DNA of 64,000 nucleotides from Exiguobacterium sp. s48 (GCF_018617395.1 NZ_JACSKC010000001.1:1116001-1180000); one strand, 5' to 3'. Positions 10,685 to 20,502 are shown, counted from the stretch's first letter. Numbers and translations: made by a program. The notes: generated from the sequence alone by a model not told the origin.

Positions 10685-11732
10685 TCGTTTCCTCCTCAAA
10701 TGCTCTCATGACGTCAACAAGTCGTTCTGCTCCTTCTAGCGGCATCGCGTTGTATAGACTCGCACGTAATCCACCGACAGAACGATGTCCGCCGAGCTCG
10801 AGTAATCCATGTTCTCGGGCAAACTGTTGAAAGTTCCTGTCTCGATCACGGTCACCCGTCGTGAACGGGATGTTCGTCAAGGAACGGCGTTCTCCCGACA
10901 CGAGAGGAGTAAATACGTGCGATTGTTCAAGAAACGAATAGACCCTCTCGCTTTTTTCACGGTTTAGTCGCTCCATTGCCTCGACACCACCTTGATCTTC
11001 GACCCATTTGAGAACACGTTCGGCCACATACATACTGAACGTCGATGGTGTGTTAAATAACGTATCGACATGAGACGCGTAATGAAGGTAACTCGGCAAC
11101 TCCATCGACTGAATCAAGTCGCGACGGATGATGACGACCGTCAGTCCTGCTGGTCCAATATTTTTCTGGGCACCCGCATAAATCATCCCGAAACGCTCGA
11201 CGTCAATCCGTTCGGCAAGGATATTCGAAGAGGCATCCGCGATGACCGGGACGTCCACGTCAGGTATGTTTGTAAACCGGGTTCCTTCAATCGTATTATT
11301 CAGTGTGACGTGAAGGTAGTCGACATCTTGAGCAAGGCTCGGTTCAAATGACATCCCCCCCGTCTCATCAATGATTGGGTGAATGACGTTGACCTCTCCA
11401 AAGTGCCTGGCATCTTCTAGCGCTTTTTTAGACCAAATCCCTGTATCGATATAGGCGAATCGATTTCGATTCCGTAAATTCATCGGGAGCATGGAAAATT
11501 GCAGCGTCGCCCCACCTTGAAGCCAGAGAAGGGCATAACTCTCAGGAATATACATAAGTCTCCTCAATCTCGCTTCAAGAGCGTCGACTACATGTTGGAA
11601 CGACTCCGAGCGATGACTCGTTTCGATAATGGAGACCCCTTCATGTTCAAATGACAGGAGATGTTGTTGAATCTCTTGCATCACTTCTTTTGGTAGCATG
11701 CCGGGACCCGCAGAATATGTATACGTCGACAC
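10662..11732 (-). CDS. serC: Phosphoserine aminotransferase
   Basis: 356 residues starting at a GTG at 11732 after AGAGGAGG. Family signatures are YTYSAGPGMLPKEVM at the start, LLWLQGGATLQFSMLPMNL, and the pyridoxal-phosphate lysine in YAGAQKNIGPAGL. SerC transfers an amino group from glutamate to phosphohydroxypyruvate to make phosphoserine. It heads a serC-serA-DUF1015 operon. The cluster sits between lepA and hemW, which are direct neighbours in Bacillus, so the serine genes have been placed into an otherwise conserved order. Confidence 0.95.
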   Translation of the reverse strand: MSTYTYSAGPGMLPKEVMQEIQQHLLSFEHEGVSIIETSHRSESFQHVVDALEARLRRLMYIPESYALLWLQGGATLQFSMLPMNLRNRNRFAYIDTGIWSKKALEDARHFGEVNVIHPIIDETGGMSFEPSLAQDVDYLHVTLNNTIEGTRFTNIPDVDVPVIADASSNILAERIDVERFGMIYAGAQKNIGPAGLTVVIIRRDLIQSMELPSYLHYASHVDTLFNTPSTFSMYVAERVLKWVEDQGGVEAMERLNREKSERVYSFLEQSHVFTPLVSGERRSLTNIPFTTGDRDRDRNFQQFAREHGLLELGGHRSVGGLRASLYNAMPLEGAERLVDVMRAFEEETNVSHQNI

Positions 11733-11803
11733 GGTGTTTCCTCCTCTTTGATCTGTCTAAGGGTGTACTCTTCCTTAAACGAAGTGCCATTTCCTGCCTA
11801 AAC

Positions 11804-11838
11804 AAAAAAATCACCCCGATTCGAAAATCAGGGTGATT
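11804..11838 (-). terminator. Rho-independent terminator of lepA
   Basis: Minus strand: AATCACCC, then TGATT, a TTCG tetraloop, AATCG and GGGTGATT followed by seven T residues. It isolates lepA from serC. Confidence 0.9.
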
Positions 11839-11846
11839 CAATCCAA

Positions 11847-13670
11847 TTATTCTTCGTCCATCGATAGTACAGACATGAACGCTTCTTGCGGGACTTCGAC
11901 AGACCCGACCATCTTCATGCGTTTCTTACCTTCTTTTTGTTTCTCGAGGAGTTTACGCTTACGTGAGATGTCTCCCCCATAACATTTAGCCAAAACGTTT
12001 TTACGAAGGGCTTTGATTGTCGAACGAGCAACAATTTTTGTTCCGACGGCCGCTTGTACCGGGACTTCGAACTGCATCCGTGGGATGAGTGCCTTCAATT
12101 TCTCAACGATGACTTTTCCGCGCTCATATGCGAAGTCACGGTGAACGATGAAGCTAAGCGCATCGACCACTTCGTTGTTGAGCAAGATATCCATCTTCAC
12201 GAGACGTGATTGACGATAGCCGATCAACTCATAGTCGAGAGACGCATATCCTTTCGTACTCGATTTCAACTGATCGAAGAAATCGTAAACGATCTCACTA
12301 AGTGGGATCTCATACGTGATTTTGACACGTGTTGTATCGATATATTGCATATCGATGAACGTTCCACGTTTCTTCTGGCAAAGTTCCATGATGGCACCTA
12401 CGTAATCGTTTGGTGTCATGACAGCCGCCTTGACGTATGGTTCTTCAATCGATTCCACTTTTTGTTGTTCCGGCATTTTCGATGGGTTATCGACGTGGAC
12501 GACCTCTCCTGAAGTTGTCGTCACATGGTAAATTACCGATGGTGCCGTTGTGATCAAGTCGATGTTAAACTCACGTTCAATCCGTTCTTGAATGATTTCC
12601 ATGTGAAGCATTCCGAGGAACCCACAACGGAAACCGAATCCGAGCGCTTGTGACGTTTCTGGTTCAAACTCGAGCGCGGCATCAGAAAGTTGAAGCTTTT
12701 CAAGTGCCTCACGGAGGTCGTTGTAGTTGGCTGCATCAATCGGATACAATCCACAATACACCATCGGATTCATTTTACGGTAACCAGGAAGTTGTTCTGT
12801 TGCCGGGTTTTTCGCAAGCGTGATCGTGTCCCCGACACGAACATCTCCAACTGTTTTAATTGACGCTGAAAGCGTACCTACATCCCCGACATTCAATTCT
12901 TTGACGGAGACAGGTTTCGGTGTTGATACCCCGAGGTCTGTCACTTCGAACGTTTTGCCTGTCGCCATCATTTGAACTTTATCTCCCACTTTGACCGAAC
13001 CATTGACGATTCGAATCGATGCGACGACACCACGATAGGCATCGTAGTACGAGTCAAAAATGAGGGCTTGTAACGGCTCTGACGGGTCACCTGTTGGAGG
13101 TGGCACGAGTTCGACGATTTGCTCGAGGATTTCCTCGATTCCAATCCCTGCCTTCGCAGAAGTCGGGACTGCATCACTCGCGTCGAGTCCGATGACATCT
13201 TCAATTTCTTGACGCACACGCTCGACGTCCGCTGACGGCAAGTCGATTTTATTGATGACCGGAATGATTTCGAGGTCGTTATCGAGTGCTAAATAAACGT
13301 TTGCGAGCGTTTGCGCTTCAATCCCTTGAGCCGCATCGACGACGAGAATCGCACCCTCACATGCTGCAAGTGAACGCGACACTTCATACGTGAAGTCGAC
13401 GTGTCCTGGCGTGTCAATCAAGTGAAGAATATACTCTTCTCCGTCTTTTGCCGTATAGTTTAATTTAACAGCGTTTAATTTAATCGTAATACCACGTTCA
13501 CGCTCAAGATCCATCGCGTCAAGCGTTTGCTCTTTCATCTCACGAGCCGTGAGTGCACCTGTTTTCTCAAGAATCCGGTCAGCGAGCGTCGACTTTCCAT
13601 GATCGATATGGGCGATGATGGAAAAGTTACGAATCTTCTTCTGACGATTCTCTAATTCTTGTTTGTTCAT
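11847..13670 (-). CDS. lepA: Elongation factor 4 (LepA)
   Basis: 607 residues from the ATG at 13670, favoured because AGGTG lies 9 bases upstream; a GTG four codons earlier (13682) is the alternative. The GTPase domain has [18 protein letters not shown] (G1), the DTPGH box (G3) and NKIDLP (G4). EF-G-like domains II, III and V follow, and then the LepA-specific C-terminal domain ([26 protein letters not shown]). LepA acts on the ribosome, assisting biogenesis or back-translocation. Its promoter and terminator are both recognisable, so it is a single-gene unit. In Bacillus gpr and spoIIP lie between lepA and rpsT; here they are absent. Confidence 0.97.
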   Translation of the reverse strand: MNKQELENRQKKIRNFSIIAHIDHGKSTLADRILEKTGALTAREMKEQTLDAMDLERERGITIKLNAVKLNYTAKDGEEYILHLIDTPGHVDFTYEVSRSLAACEGAILVVDAAQGIEAQTLANVYLALDNDLEIIPVINKIDLPSADVERVRQEIEDVIGLDASDAVPTSAKAGIGIEEILEQIVELVPPPTGDPSEPLQALIFDSYYDAYRGVVASIRIVNGSVKVGDKVQMMATGKTFEVTDLGVSTPKPVSVKELNVGDVGTLSASIKTVGDVRVGDTITLAKNPATEQLPGYRKMNPMVYCGLYPIDAANYNDLREALEKLQLSDAALEFEPETSQALGFGFRCGFLGMLHMEIIQERIEREFNIDLITTAPSVIYHVTTTSGEVVHVDNPSKMPEQQKVESIEEPYVKAAVMTPNDYVGAIMELCQKKRGTFIDMQYIDTTRVKITYEIPLSEIVYDFFDQLKSSTKGYASLDYELIGYRQSRLVKMDILLNNEVVDALSFIVHRDFAYERGKVIVEKLKALIPRMQFEVPVQAAVGTKIVARSTIKALRKNVLAKCYGGDISRKRKLLEKQKEGKKRMKMVGSVEVPQEAFMSVLSMDEE

Positions 13671-13707
13671 ATATGGGTTCACCTATCCTTCTCATGCATA
13701 CCGTGTC

Positions 13708-13736
13708 ATTATATCAAAATCCTAAAGTAATGTGTA
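13708..13736 (-). promoter_or_regulatory. Promoter of lepA
   Basis: Minus strand: TACACA (13731-13736), 17 bases, TATAAT (13708-13713). The -10 box is a perfect SigA consensus, about 40 bases upstream of the lepA start. Confidence 0.7.
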
Positions 13737-13787
13737 CGACCTACTACAACAATACCACATATAGTTTTCAGAATAATCATCAAGTGG

Positions 13788-13816
13788 TTGCTTTTCATAT
13801 AACCGTTTGCTACAAT
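13788..13816 (+). promoter_or_regulatory. Promoter of rpsT
   Basis: Plus strand: TTGCTT (13788-13793), 17 bases, TACAAT (13811-13816), about 70 bases before the rpsT start. It is divergent from the lepA promoter. Confidence 0.75.
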
Positions 13817-13889
13817 TGTGCTTGTTCTGTTGAATGATTACTTGAAGTAATAAGAACATACACTTTCTTGTTTCAGGAGGTGACAAACA

Positions 13890-14150
13890 ATGGCAAACAT
13901 CAAATCAGCAATCAAACGTGCAAAAACTTCTGAAAAGCGTCGTGTTGCGAACTCACAAGAGAAAGCGGCAATGCGTACAGCAGTAAAACGTGTTGATGCT
14001 CTCGTACTTGAAGGAAACAAAGAAGCTGCTCAAGAAGCTTTCGTCCTCGCTACGAAGAAGCTCGACAAGGCTGCATCAAAAGGCCTTATCCACAAAAACA
14101 AAGCAGGTCGTGATAAATCACGCCTCGCAGCTCGTATCGCTGCTCTCTAA
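13890..14150 (+). CDS. rpsT: 30S ribosomal protein S20
   Basis: 86 residues, very basic, with the S20 signatures [18 protein letters not shown] and [21 protein letters not shown]20 binds 16S rRNA early in 30S assembly. An ideal AGGAGGTGA site precedes the ATG. It is monocistronic, with its own promoter and a strong terminator immediately downstream, and is transcribed divergently from lepA as in Bacillus. Confidence 0.98.
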   Translation: MANIKSAIKRAKTSEKRRVANSQEKAAMRTAVKRVDALVLEGNKEAAQEAFVLATKKLDKAASKGLIHKNKAGRDKSRLAARIAAL

Positions 14151-14164
14151 TTAGAGACCAAACG

Positions 14165-14201
14165 AAACAGCCGCCTCCTATTTGGAGCCGGCTGTTTTTT
14201 T
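14165..14201 (+). terminator. Terminator of rpsT
   Basis: AAACAGCCG and CTCC pair with GGAG and CGGCTGTTT around TATTT, followed by seven T residues. The 3' end of the convergent GNAT gene lies within it. Confidence 0.9.
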
Positions 14202-14615
14202 GTATACCATGACGTAATGAGGGCCGATGCCCGGAATATCGAACGGTTCACCGATTCGTGTAAGACCATTCCGTTCATAGAAACGAACGGCCACCTCTCT
14301 TGCATTACACCACCATGAATGATCAAGTTCTTCATGCAGTGCCTGTAAAAACCGAGAGCCGATCCCTTGTCCAGCTTGCTCCGGGTTTGTCGCCATCCCT
14401 CGCAATTGAAGCGGAATCTTCACCCCATCGATTCGCTTCGAAGACTGCATGACTGTAGCGATCGACTGCACTTGATCGCCTTCAACCCAGGCGAAATGAC
14501 GGGTCGTCGACGCATCATCCCCATCAAAATAACACGTCTCCACGCCCTTACCTGGTCTGAGTACGATATGTCGAAGTGGGATGACATCTTCGAGTGTGAC
14601 TTGTTTAAATCCCAT
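14178..14615 (-). CDS. GNAT-family N-acetyltransferase
   Basis: 145 residues with the GNAT fold. The acetyl-CoA loop is in LRGMATNPEQAGQGIGSRFL (motif A, Q/RxxGxG/A variant QAGQGIG), followed by NAREVAVRFYERNGLTRIGEPFDIPGIGPHY (motif B). The substrate cannot be predicted. The ATG follows GAGGTGG and lies 9 bases after holA ends, so the two are probably cotranscribed. The stop codon is inside the rpsT terminator region. Confidence 0.85.
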   Translation of the reverse strand: MGFKQVTLEDVIPLRHIVLRPGKGVETCYFDGDDASTTRHFAWVEGDQVQSIATVMQSSKRIDGVKIPLQLRGMATNPEQAGQGIGSRFLQALHEELDHSWWCNAREVAVRFYERNGLTRIGEPFDIPGIGPHYVMVYKKTAGSK

Positions 14616-14624
14616 TTTCCCACC

Positions 14625-15644
14625 TCACAATAGGGCTAGTTGGCAAACGAGCGTATCGAATACGATTTGCTTGTCGCCGCGACCTGTTTTCATTGCCTCA
14701 TCCGCATCTGCAATCAACGTCAGCGCTTGAGCGAGCTGCGCTTCTGAAAAGTTACGACTCGCTTGCGTCGCCAGTTTTACGGTATAAGGGTGCGCTCCAA
14801 TCTTAGAGGCAATTTGCTTCTCTCCATACCCTGCTTCAGTCAACTGTTTTGATAAGTACATGTTTCGGTATTGCCTCGCCAACAAACTGAGAAGACCGAT
14901 TAGTTCTTGTCCTTGTTTCTCTAAGTCTCGGACCAATCGAAGTGCTGCGTCCGCACGGCGTTTGACGAGAAGCTCAGACAGCTGAAAGACGTTATCCTCT
15001 AGCGTGCGCGGCACTAAATCATTTACGATGTCAATCGGGATCATAGCACCTGTTCCGGCATATAACTGAAGCTTTTCTAATTCTCGGACTAATTTTCCCC
15101 AGTCATCTTGACAGAGGAACAGCAGTCGCTCTATGGTCGCTCGCTCCATTTTCTGTTGTTCTTGACTGAGCGTATCATTCACATACCGCATCAATTCTGC
15201 CTGACTCGGTTTTTTTGCTTCAAGTACGATGGCCCGTTCTTTCAGACGTTTCACGATTTTCTTTCGTTCATCGAGTTTTTCTGACTCGACGATGAAGACG
15301 AGAACGGAGTAAGTTGCCGGTTGAACAACATATTCGGCAAGACGGTCGACGTTATGCTTTTGCTTTTCTTTCGCTCCCGTCAAAAATTGGGCATTCTTGA
15401 CGATCACCGTCCGATATTCACTAAAGAACGGAACGGTTTCCGCTTCATCGAGGGCAGTATCTAATGACGTTTCTTGAAGATCGAGTTGCATGACGTCAAA
15501 TTGATCACCGGACGGATTCGCCGACTTCACAATCCCACGTTCCCACGTTTCAAGTAAATACTTTTCGGTGCCATAGAGAACATAGACGCTCGCTAGTTTA
15601 CCATTATGTAACCACGGTTCATTCAAAACACACACCACTTTCAC
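14625..15644 (-). CDS. holA: DNA polymerase III delta subunit
   Basis: 339 residues, matching HolA (Bacillus YqeN). The N-terminal clamp-loader module begins around SVYVLYGTEKYLLETWERGIV. Typical DnaX-like domains follow (VLVFIVESEKLDERKKIVKRLKE, then LLSLLARQYRNMYLSKQL). Delta opens the beta sliding clamp in the replisome clamp loader. The start is uncertain: the open frame begins with GTG at 15644, but a TTG six codons in (15626) has a GGTG site upstream and also fits. The gene lies beside yqzM and comEC as in Bacillus. Confidence 0.93.
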   Translation of the reverse strand: MKVVCVLNEPWLHNGKLASVYVLYGTEKYLLETWERGIVKSANPSGDQFDVMQLDLQETSLDTALDEAETVPFFSEYRTVIVKNAQFLTGAKEKQKHNVDRLAEYVVQPATYSVLVFIVESEKLDERKKIVKRLKERAIVLEAKKPSQAELMRYVNDTLSQEQQKMERATIERLLFLCQDDWGKLVRELEKLQLYAGTGAMIPIDIVNDLVPRTLEDNVFQLSELLVKRRADAALRLVRDLEKQGQELIGLLSLLARQYRNMYLSKQLTEAGYGEKQIASKIGAHPYTVKLATQASRNFSEAQLAQALTLIADADEAMKTGRGDKQIVFDTLVCQLALL

Positions 15645-15725
15645 AATTTATTCTCATCTAAACATAGATTATCTTCGCATGATTCGCTATACTTATAAAG
15701 GAAGTATGATAAGGAGGGACCTAAT

Positions 15726-15890
15726 ATGCAAATCAACTCAGTACGCCCACCGAGTGAAAACCCGTTTGAAAATGACGTTCAATGCAAACGTAATGACGCC
15801 ATCGACTCTGCGATCGGCTTCATCGTCCCATTTGGCTTTTTCTTTACGATTTTCTTCATCGGTGTCATCATCAAATTCTTGAGCCTATAA
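15726..15890 (+). CDS. yqzM: YqzM family small membrane protein
   Basis: 54 residues beginning MQINSVRPPSENPFEND, read from the ATG at 15726 with AAGGAGG upstream. The stretch KRNDAIDSAIGFIVPFGFF followed by a hydrophobic segment (about 30-51) matches YqzM of Bacillus, which is also found between holA and comEC. Function is unknown; the topology suggests one membrane helix with a short charged N-terminus. It is transcribed alone, divergently from holA, and ends at a strong terminator. Confidence 0.85.
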   Translation: MQINSVRPPSENPFENDVQCKRNDAIDSAIGFIVPFGFFFTIFFIGVIIKFLSL

Positions 15891-15896
15891 GTTTTC

Positions 15897-15927
15897 AAAC
15901 GATTGCCCCGGGGGAGCAATCGTTTTT
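15897..15927 (+). terminator. Terminator of yqzM
   Basis: AAACGATTGC(CCC) pairs with (GGG)GCAATCG and is followed by six T residues. It separates yqzM from convergent comEC. Confidence 0.9.
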
Positions 15928-15951
15928 TAGTGTATCACATTTATTCATACG

Positions 15952-18069
15952 CTACTCAATGATCCCCCGACACATTCTTTTTTCGCAGACAATCATGCCA
16001 TCGACATCGGTACGTAATAAGTGACGCCCCGCAATTCGCTGGAGCGTCTCCTCGTGAGGATGCCCATAGCGGTTGTTCGCACCGACACTCGCGATGACCC
16101 ATTCTGGGTCAATTCGTCGAAGTAACGCTTCACCGGAGGATGTATTTGAACCGTGATGCCCCAGCTTAAAGACATCGACGTCAAGTGTCGGTAAGTTGTC
16201 TTCTTCCTCAATCGGCAAATCTCCTGTCAACAAGTATCGCATACCACCCACGTTCATGTAGAGACTGATAGAATGTTCATTTTCGTCTTCATGTGGTTGG
16301 CTTGGTGCCACAATCCACATCCAAGGGAACGGACGATCTCCCGCCTCGACGTAACGAATTCTCGTCCCGTATGTTGTCGCGAGTTGAACAAGCTCTTCTC
16401 GTTTTTCTTTATCTGCCACTTCTTTTGATAACCATATTTCATTGACGGTCACGTGCTTCAACAAGCCTTCTAACCCTCCTGTATGATCGTGGTCTGCATG
16501 TGTGAGCATGACGAAATCAAGCGAGCGCTCACCACGTTTCCAAATATAAGGCGCCACGACATCAGCCCCTGGGTCATAGACTGATTTTTTTTGCTCATTC
16601 GGATCTTGAAAAACACCCCCGACATCGATAACCCCCATGATTCTCCCTGATTCTACGACAATCGCATCACCCTGACCAACGTCTAAAAATGTCACCCTAG
16701 AGCTCTCTGACCATTCAGACCAACCCACAACGGCCCCACACGTTAACAGGACAATGCCCCATCCGAGCCATCGCCTTTTTTCCATAAGGAGCAAACTTCC
16801 CCATATCCCGATTGCCAAGACGATTTGAGAAGGGACTGCGAGTTCGTGTAATGGTATCCACGGTCGATTCTGATCATGAATCGAAAAAACACCGCTCACA
16901 GCATCCAGCACGACCATCAACAATGGAGCGACTTGTGGAATGAGCCAAGTGGCAAAAACAAGCGGCATAATCACCCATGATATGCAAATCGCCATCACTA
17001 TATTCAAAATCGGTGCCAAAAGAGACAAAACCGGTTGAACCTGCCAAAGAACCAATAATCCAAACAACTGCGCAAAGAGTGACAGTTCGAACAATCCGGT
17101 CCAGATTCGTCTCGTGACCAGTAAGAAAAAAGTCATGCCAACCGTCAATTGAAAACCAAGATTCATCACTAGGAACGGCTGAACGGACAACATGCCAGCT
17201 GCACACCAACTGAGAAGTCGAATCGGGTCCCGAACTGTCACACCAAATAGTGAGAGGAGCAGGATTATATCCGCCACTACGACCGCGCGGGCGACCGGTG
17301 GCGAGAAACCCGTTACCCATCCAAATGCGGTAATCGTTAAGAGGATACATACTGTCTTCGTTTCACGTCGAAATGGGATTCGGTGTAACATTGTCCGGAA
17401 AATGATGATTAACATGGCAATATGAGATCCCGAAATGACGAGAAGGTGGAGGAGTCCCGTCACGCGATAGGAAAATGAGGTCTCTTCATCCAGCATACGG
17501 CTCTCTCCAAACAATAACGCCTCAATATATAATGAAACGTCTGCCCGATAACGCTTTTCGATCTGTTGAAGTTGTCGTTCTTTCCATCTCAACATACGGC
17601 TATGCAACCCGGAAGTTGGATGGCACGCACCGATTCGAACCACCTTTCCTTTAAACGATATGTTCGCACTCTCCGCCCAAGCTCGTTCATCAAAACCACC
17701 AGTATTTCGAAGTGGTTGAAATTCTTCCTGTTTCATTTTAACGAGACAGGTCTCTCCAGGTTTTCCGCCAGCTAGTTCGCGCCCTCTCAAAACACCTTGA
17801 AGACCGTCTACGTTCCCATAAAGTCTTACCGATTTCCCATTCTCTTTTCGACTTTCGATTGAGAAGGTGATCGTGTCTGACGGTAACGATTCTGTAGGGG
17901 TCGTATGGAACGATGCGATACAGATGAGTCCAATCACTCCGGCTTTCGCATACAAGCCTTGCCCACGTCGTGTGACCAGATAAAGGACACTAGCGACCAC
18001 AGAAACCAAATAGAATCCTTCTGTCAAGCCGGTTACAATAAGCACCGCAAACAATGGAAACAGCGGCAT
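15952..18069 (-). CDS. comEC: DNA uptake channel ComEC
   Basis: 705 residues. A short N-terminal membrane pair is followed by an OB-fold-like region (about 70-150), and then the multi-helix competence domain with LLVISGSHIAMLIIIFRTML, WVTGFSPPVARAVVV and LSWCAAGMLSVQPFLVMNLGFQLT. The C-terminal metallo-beta-lactamase domain has LDVGQGDAIVVE, HADHDHTGG and LGHHGSNTSSGEALL. ComEC conducts single-stranded DNA across the cytoplasmic membrane. The lactamase-like domain is thought to degrade or process the other strand. It directly follows comEA with one base between. comEB is absent between them. Confidence 0.95.
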   Translation of the reverse strand: MPLFPLFAVLIVTGLTEGFYLVSVVASVLYLVTRRGQGLYAKAGVIGLICIASFHTTPTESLPSDTITFSIESRKENGKSVRLYGNVDGLQGVLRGRELAGGKPGETCLVKMKQEEFQPLRNTGGFDERAWAESANISFKGKVVRIGACHPTSGLHSRMLRWKERQLQQIEKRYRADVSLYIEALLFGESRMLDEETSFSYRVTGLLHLLVISGSHIAMLIIIFRTMLHRIPFRRETKTVCILLTITAFGWVTGFSPPVARAVVVADIILLLSLFGVTVRDPIRLLSWCAAGMLSVQPFLVMNLGFQLTVGMTFFLLVTRRIWTGLFELSLFAQLFGLLVLWQVQPVLSLLAPILNIVMAICISWVIMPLVFATWLIPQVAPLLMVVLDAVSGVFSIHDQNRPWIPLHELAVPSQIVLAIGIWGSLLLMEKRRWLGWGIVLLTCGAVVGWSEWSESSRVTFLDVGQGDAIVVESGRIMGVIDVGGVFQDPNEQKKSVYDPGADVVAPYIWKRGERSLDFVMLTHADHDHTGGLEGLLKHVTVNEIWLSKEVADKEKREELVQLATTYGTRIRYVEAGDRPFPWMWIVAPSQPHEDENEHSISLYMNVGGMRYLLTGDLPIEEEDNLPTLDVDVFKLGHHGSNTSSGEALLRRIDPEWVIASVGANNRYGHPHEETLQRIAGRHLLRTDVDGMIVCEKRMCRGIIE

Positions 18070-18070
18070 T

Positions 18071-18646
18071 CTATGGCACCAATAAGTATGGCTTCATACT
18101 TTCTAGCGTCTTTTCCCCGAAGCCTTTCACATCTCCTAACCCTTCATACGTTTTAAACGGACCATGTTCTTTCAGATGATTTAAAATCGCCTCAGCCTTG
18201 GCCGGTCCGATTCCCGGAACTGACATCAGTTCTTCTTTCGTCGCACTATTGACGTGAATACCGTTCGATTCTACTTCCGAACTTGGTGTCGCTTGTGCAA
18301 TCGGCGGGTCACCTTTTTTAGGAACGATGATTTTAACCCCATCGACCAACAATTGAGCCAAGTTTAACTGTTCCGGGTCGGCTTCATTTGTTAAAACAGC
18401 CAAAGACAGGACATCACCGACTCTCGCACCTTCAGGCACGGTATATACGTCCGGAGACTCGACCGCCCCCGTAACATAGACAACGAGCTCTAAACGCTCT
18501 GGTGTCACTGGATGCGCAATTTCTTCCGTTTCCATCACAAAATCATCGACAACGCGTTGCTCCGGTTCTTTCTTATAAAACAAATACCCGACACCTAGGA
18601 ATAAAACGACGACGAGACCGATTACGAGCTGTTTCCATCTATCCAT
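18071..18646 (-). CDS. comEA: Competence DNA receptor ComEA
   Basis: 191 residues from the ATG at 18646, which has AGGTGG eight bases upstream; an ATG ten codons earlier is less well placed. One N-terminal membrane helix (about 6-25), an SLBB-type domain (LVVYVTGAVESPDVYTVPEGARVGDVL), and a C-terminal helix-hairpin-helix DNA-binding module (NSATKEELMSVPGIGPAKAEAIL, then GLGDVKGFGEKTLESM). ComEA binds incoming double-stranded DNA on the outer face of the membrane and passes it to ComEC. It forms an operon with comEC. I see no clear ComK box upstream. Confidence 0.93.
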   Translation of the reverse strand: MDRWKQLVIGLVVVLFLGVGYLFYKKEPEQRVVDDFVMETEEIAHPVTPERLELVVYVTGAVESPDVYTVPEGARVGDVLSLAVLTNEADPEQLNLAQLLVDGVKIIVPKKGDPPIAQATPSSEVESNGIHVNSATKEELMSVPGIGPAKAEAILNHLKEHGPFKTYEGLGDVKGFGEKTLESMKPYLLVP

Positions 18647-18809
18647 CCGATTCACCACCTGATTTAACTGTTGCATCTAGTATGCCGAATCACATCTCTT
18701 GAGACATGGTACCTTCTTCTCTTCAGTCGTGCCCTTAGGGATTGTTTTACGTGGGTATTACAGACTGCACTCATACGTGAAACGCTCTTCAATCACTCAA
18801 TTCCATGAC

Positions 18810-18841
18810 AAAAAACGAAGGCCAACTCGTGGCCTCCGTTT
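18810..18841 (-). terminator. Terminator of the chemoreceptor operon
   Basis: Minus strand: AACGGAGGCCA and TGGCCTTCGTT pair around CGAGT (one G-T pair), followed by TTTTT. Confidence 0.85.
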
Positions 18842-18858
18842 ATACTGTTCACGCTAGA

Positions 18859-20502
18859 TTATTCTTCTTCGAAATGTTGGACCTGACCAGCAAGTGCCGC
18901 CGCCTGTCCTTCTAATTCTTGCATCAATGTAAAGATTTGATCGAAGCTCGCTTGCTGTTCTTTCATAGAGGCTGCCACTTCTTCATTTCCAGCCGCCAAT
19001 TCTTCTGTCACACCAGATACTTCCTCGACTCGACGCAAGACGTTGTTTACCTCGTTACTCGATGTACGCATCTCTTGCTCAATCGTACGTACGAACGAAG
19101 CGACATGGTCTGTTCGTTCATGGATTCGGTTGAACGCTTCTTTCGTCAATCCGAACGCTTCTAGTTGCGCTTCTTGCTCACGTTTTGATTCGTTCACCGT
19201 TTCCGTCAAACGTACGACTTCTTGTTGAATCGTTTCGACGACGTGGAAAATGGAACGGGTTGCTTTATTGCTTTCTTCTGCCAACTTCTTCACTTCACTC
19301 GCAACGACCGCGAAGCCACGTCCTGCTTCACCAGCACGTGCCGCTTCAATCGCTGCGTTCAAAGCGAGTAAGTTCGTCTGTGCCGCAACATCTTCGACGA
19401 GTTTCGCCATCGATTCGATCTCTGCCGTCTGTCTCGCAAAGTGGTCCATTCGTGTGACGAGCACTTCATTCCGTTCGCTTGAGCGGTCGAGAATATGCTC
19501 TTGATCGGTTAACGTCTCAATTCCAGCCGCTACTTCACGTGTCATCTCAGACGTTTCTTCCGTCGTCTGCTTCGTCTGATTCAAGCTTGTCTCAAAGGAA
19601 GTCGCCATCGTATGAACCGAGCTGAGTGTCTCCTGCAATTCATTTGCGATCGATTGCGCACCATGCGCCATTTCATCAACAGCATTTGTAATGTTAGACG
19701 TTGTACTCACGACTGCCTCATTCTCAGCCGCTGCCGTTTCGGTCATGCCGTTCACTTTCATCGACGTGACACGAATTGAGCCAATCACGGTTTGAAGAGA
19801 TGCCGTCATATCTCGCATGGCACGTTCTAATCGACCAATCTCATCTTTTCGCGTCGATTCCGGTAACGTGACGAGACGTCCCGCCGCAATCGCTTCAGCT
19901 ACTTCTACGTTTCGTTCGAGCGGTCGTGTGATTGAACGGGCAAAGAAGAAGTTATAGACACCAAGGGCTAAAATCACGAGAATCGTCAAGAGAATCGAAA
20001 TCCATAATAGACGCTCCGTCTCATCCGCCGCTTCTACTTGAAGTGCCTCATAAAATGATCCATTTTTCGCAATCAATGTATTGATGTCGTTTAGTAATCC
20101 TTCCAATTTCGCTGCCTGGATTCGAGCACCGATCCCACCTTCAAGTGCCGACTCGACGTCTTCATTCACTTGCTCATATTTCATCGTGGCCCGTTCCAAA
20201 TGATTTGAAAATGCCGGAATCAAATAAGACTGTTTCAAATCACTAAATGTTTCTTCGTTCGTCACGCGAATCCGTTCGAGTTGTGTCAACGTCGATTGAT
20301 TGGACTGTTCGCCAAGTGACGTCCAGAGGGATTGCTCTTGTAAAAGTGACGTTTCAAGTTGAGACAATTCAATCATTTGACTGCCGTACTGCTCATTATA
20401 CGTTTGTAAGCGATTCAAGGTCGACAACACATAGCTCATCATCAGAACAATCAAGACGACGGTGAACACGGTCGAGAAGATAAAACGTTTACGTAAGCTC
20501 AT
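18859..20502 (-). CDS. Methyl-accepting chemotaxis protein
   Basis: 547 residues. Membrane helix 1 (about 8-27), an extracytoplasmic helical region of some 135 residues (28-163) resembling a four-helix-bundle sensor, membrane helix 2 (165-187), HAMP (188-241), then the long signalling helices with the conserved hairpin tip ([25 protein letters not shown] and [13 protein letters not shown]). It should control CheA and flagellar rotation. Its ATG overlaps the stop of the upstream BMP-type lipoprotein gene by 4 bases, and its GGAGGGG site lies inside that gene. This tight coupling suggests that the lipoprotein is its dedicated ligand-binding partner. Confidence 0.93.
   Translation of the reverse strand: MSLRKRFIFSTVFTVVLIVLMMSYVLSTLNRLQTYNEQYGSQMIELSQLETSLLQEQSLWTSLGEQSNQSTLTQLERIRVTNEETFSDLKQSYLIPAFSNHLERATMKYEQVNEDVESALEGGIGARIQAAKLEGLLNDINTLIAKNGSFYEALQVEAADETERLLWISILLTILVILALGVYNFFFARSITRPLERNVEVAEAIAAGRLVTLPESTRKDEIGRLERAMRDMTASLQTVIGSIRVTSMKVNGMTETAAAENEAVVSTTSNITNAVDEMAHGAQSIANELQETLSSVHTMATSFETSLNQTKQTTEETSEMTREVAAGIETLTDQEHILDRSSERNEVLVTRMDHFARQTAEIESMAKLVEDVAAQTNLLALNAAIEAARAGEAGRGFAVVASEVKKLAEESNKATRSIFHVVETIQQEVVRLTETVNESKREQEAQLEAFGLTKEAFNRIHERTDHVASFVRTIEQEMRTSSNEVNNVLRRVEEVSGVTEELAAGNEEVAASMKEQQASFDQIFTLMQELEGQAAALAGQVQHFEEE

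Noticed and set aside
16874-17350. 158-residue minus-strand open frame inside comEC
   Set aside because: It lies in another frame of comEC, with no ribosome-binding site and a composition typical of a shadow; comEC itself is complete.
18647-18858. Possible regulatory leader or ComK box upstream of comEA
   Set aside because: Only A-rich words without the paired AAAA-N5-TTTT boxes were seen, and the inverted repeat near the comEA start is imperfect with a two-base loop.
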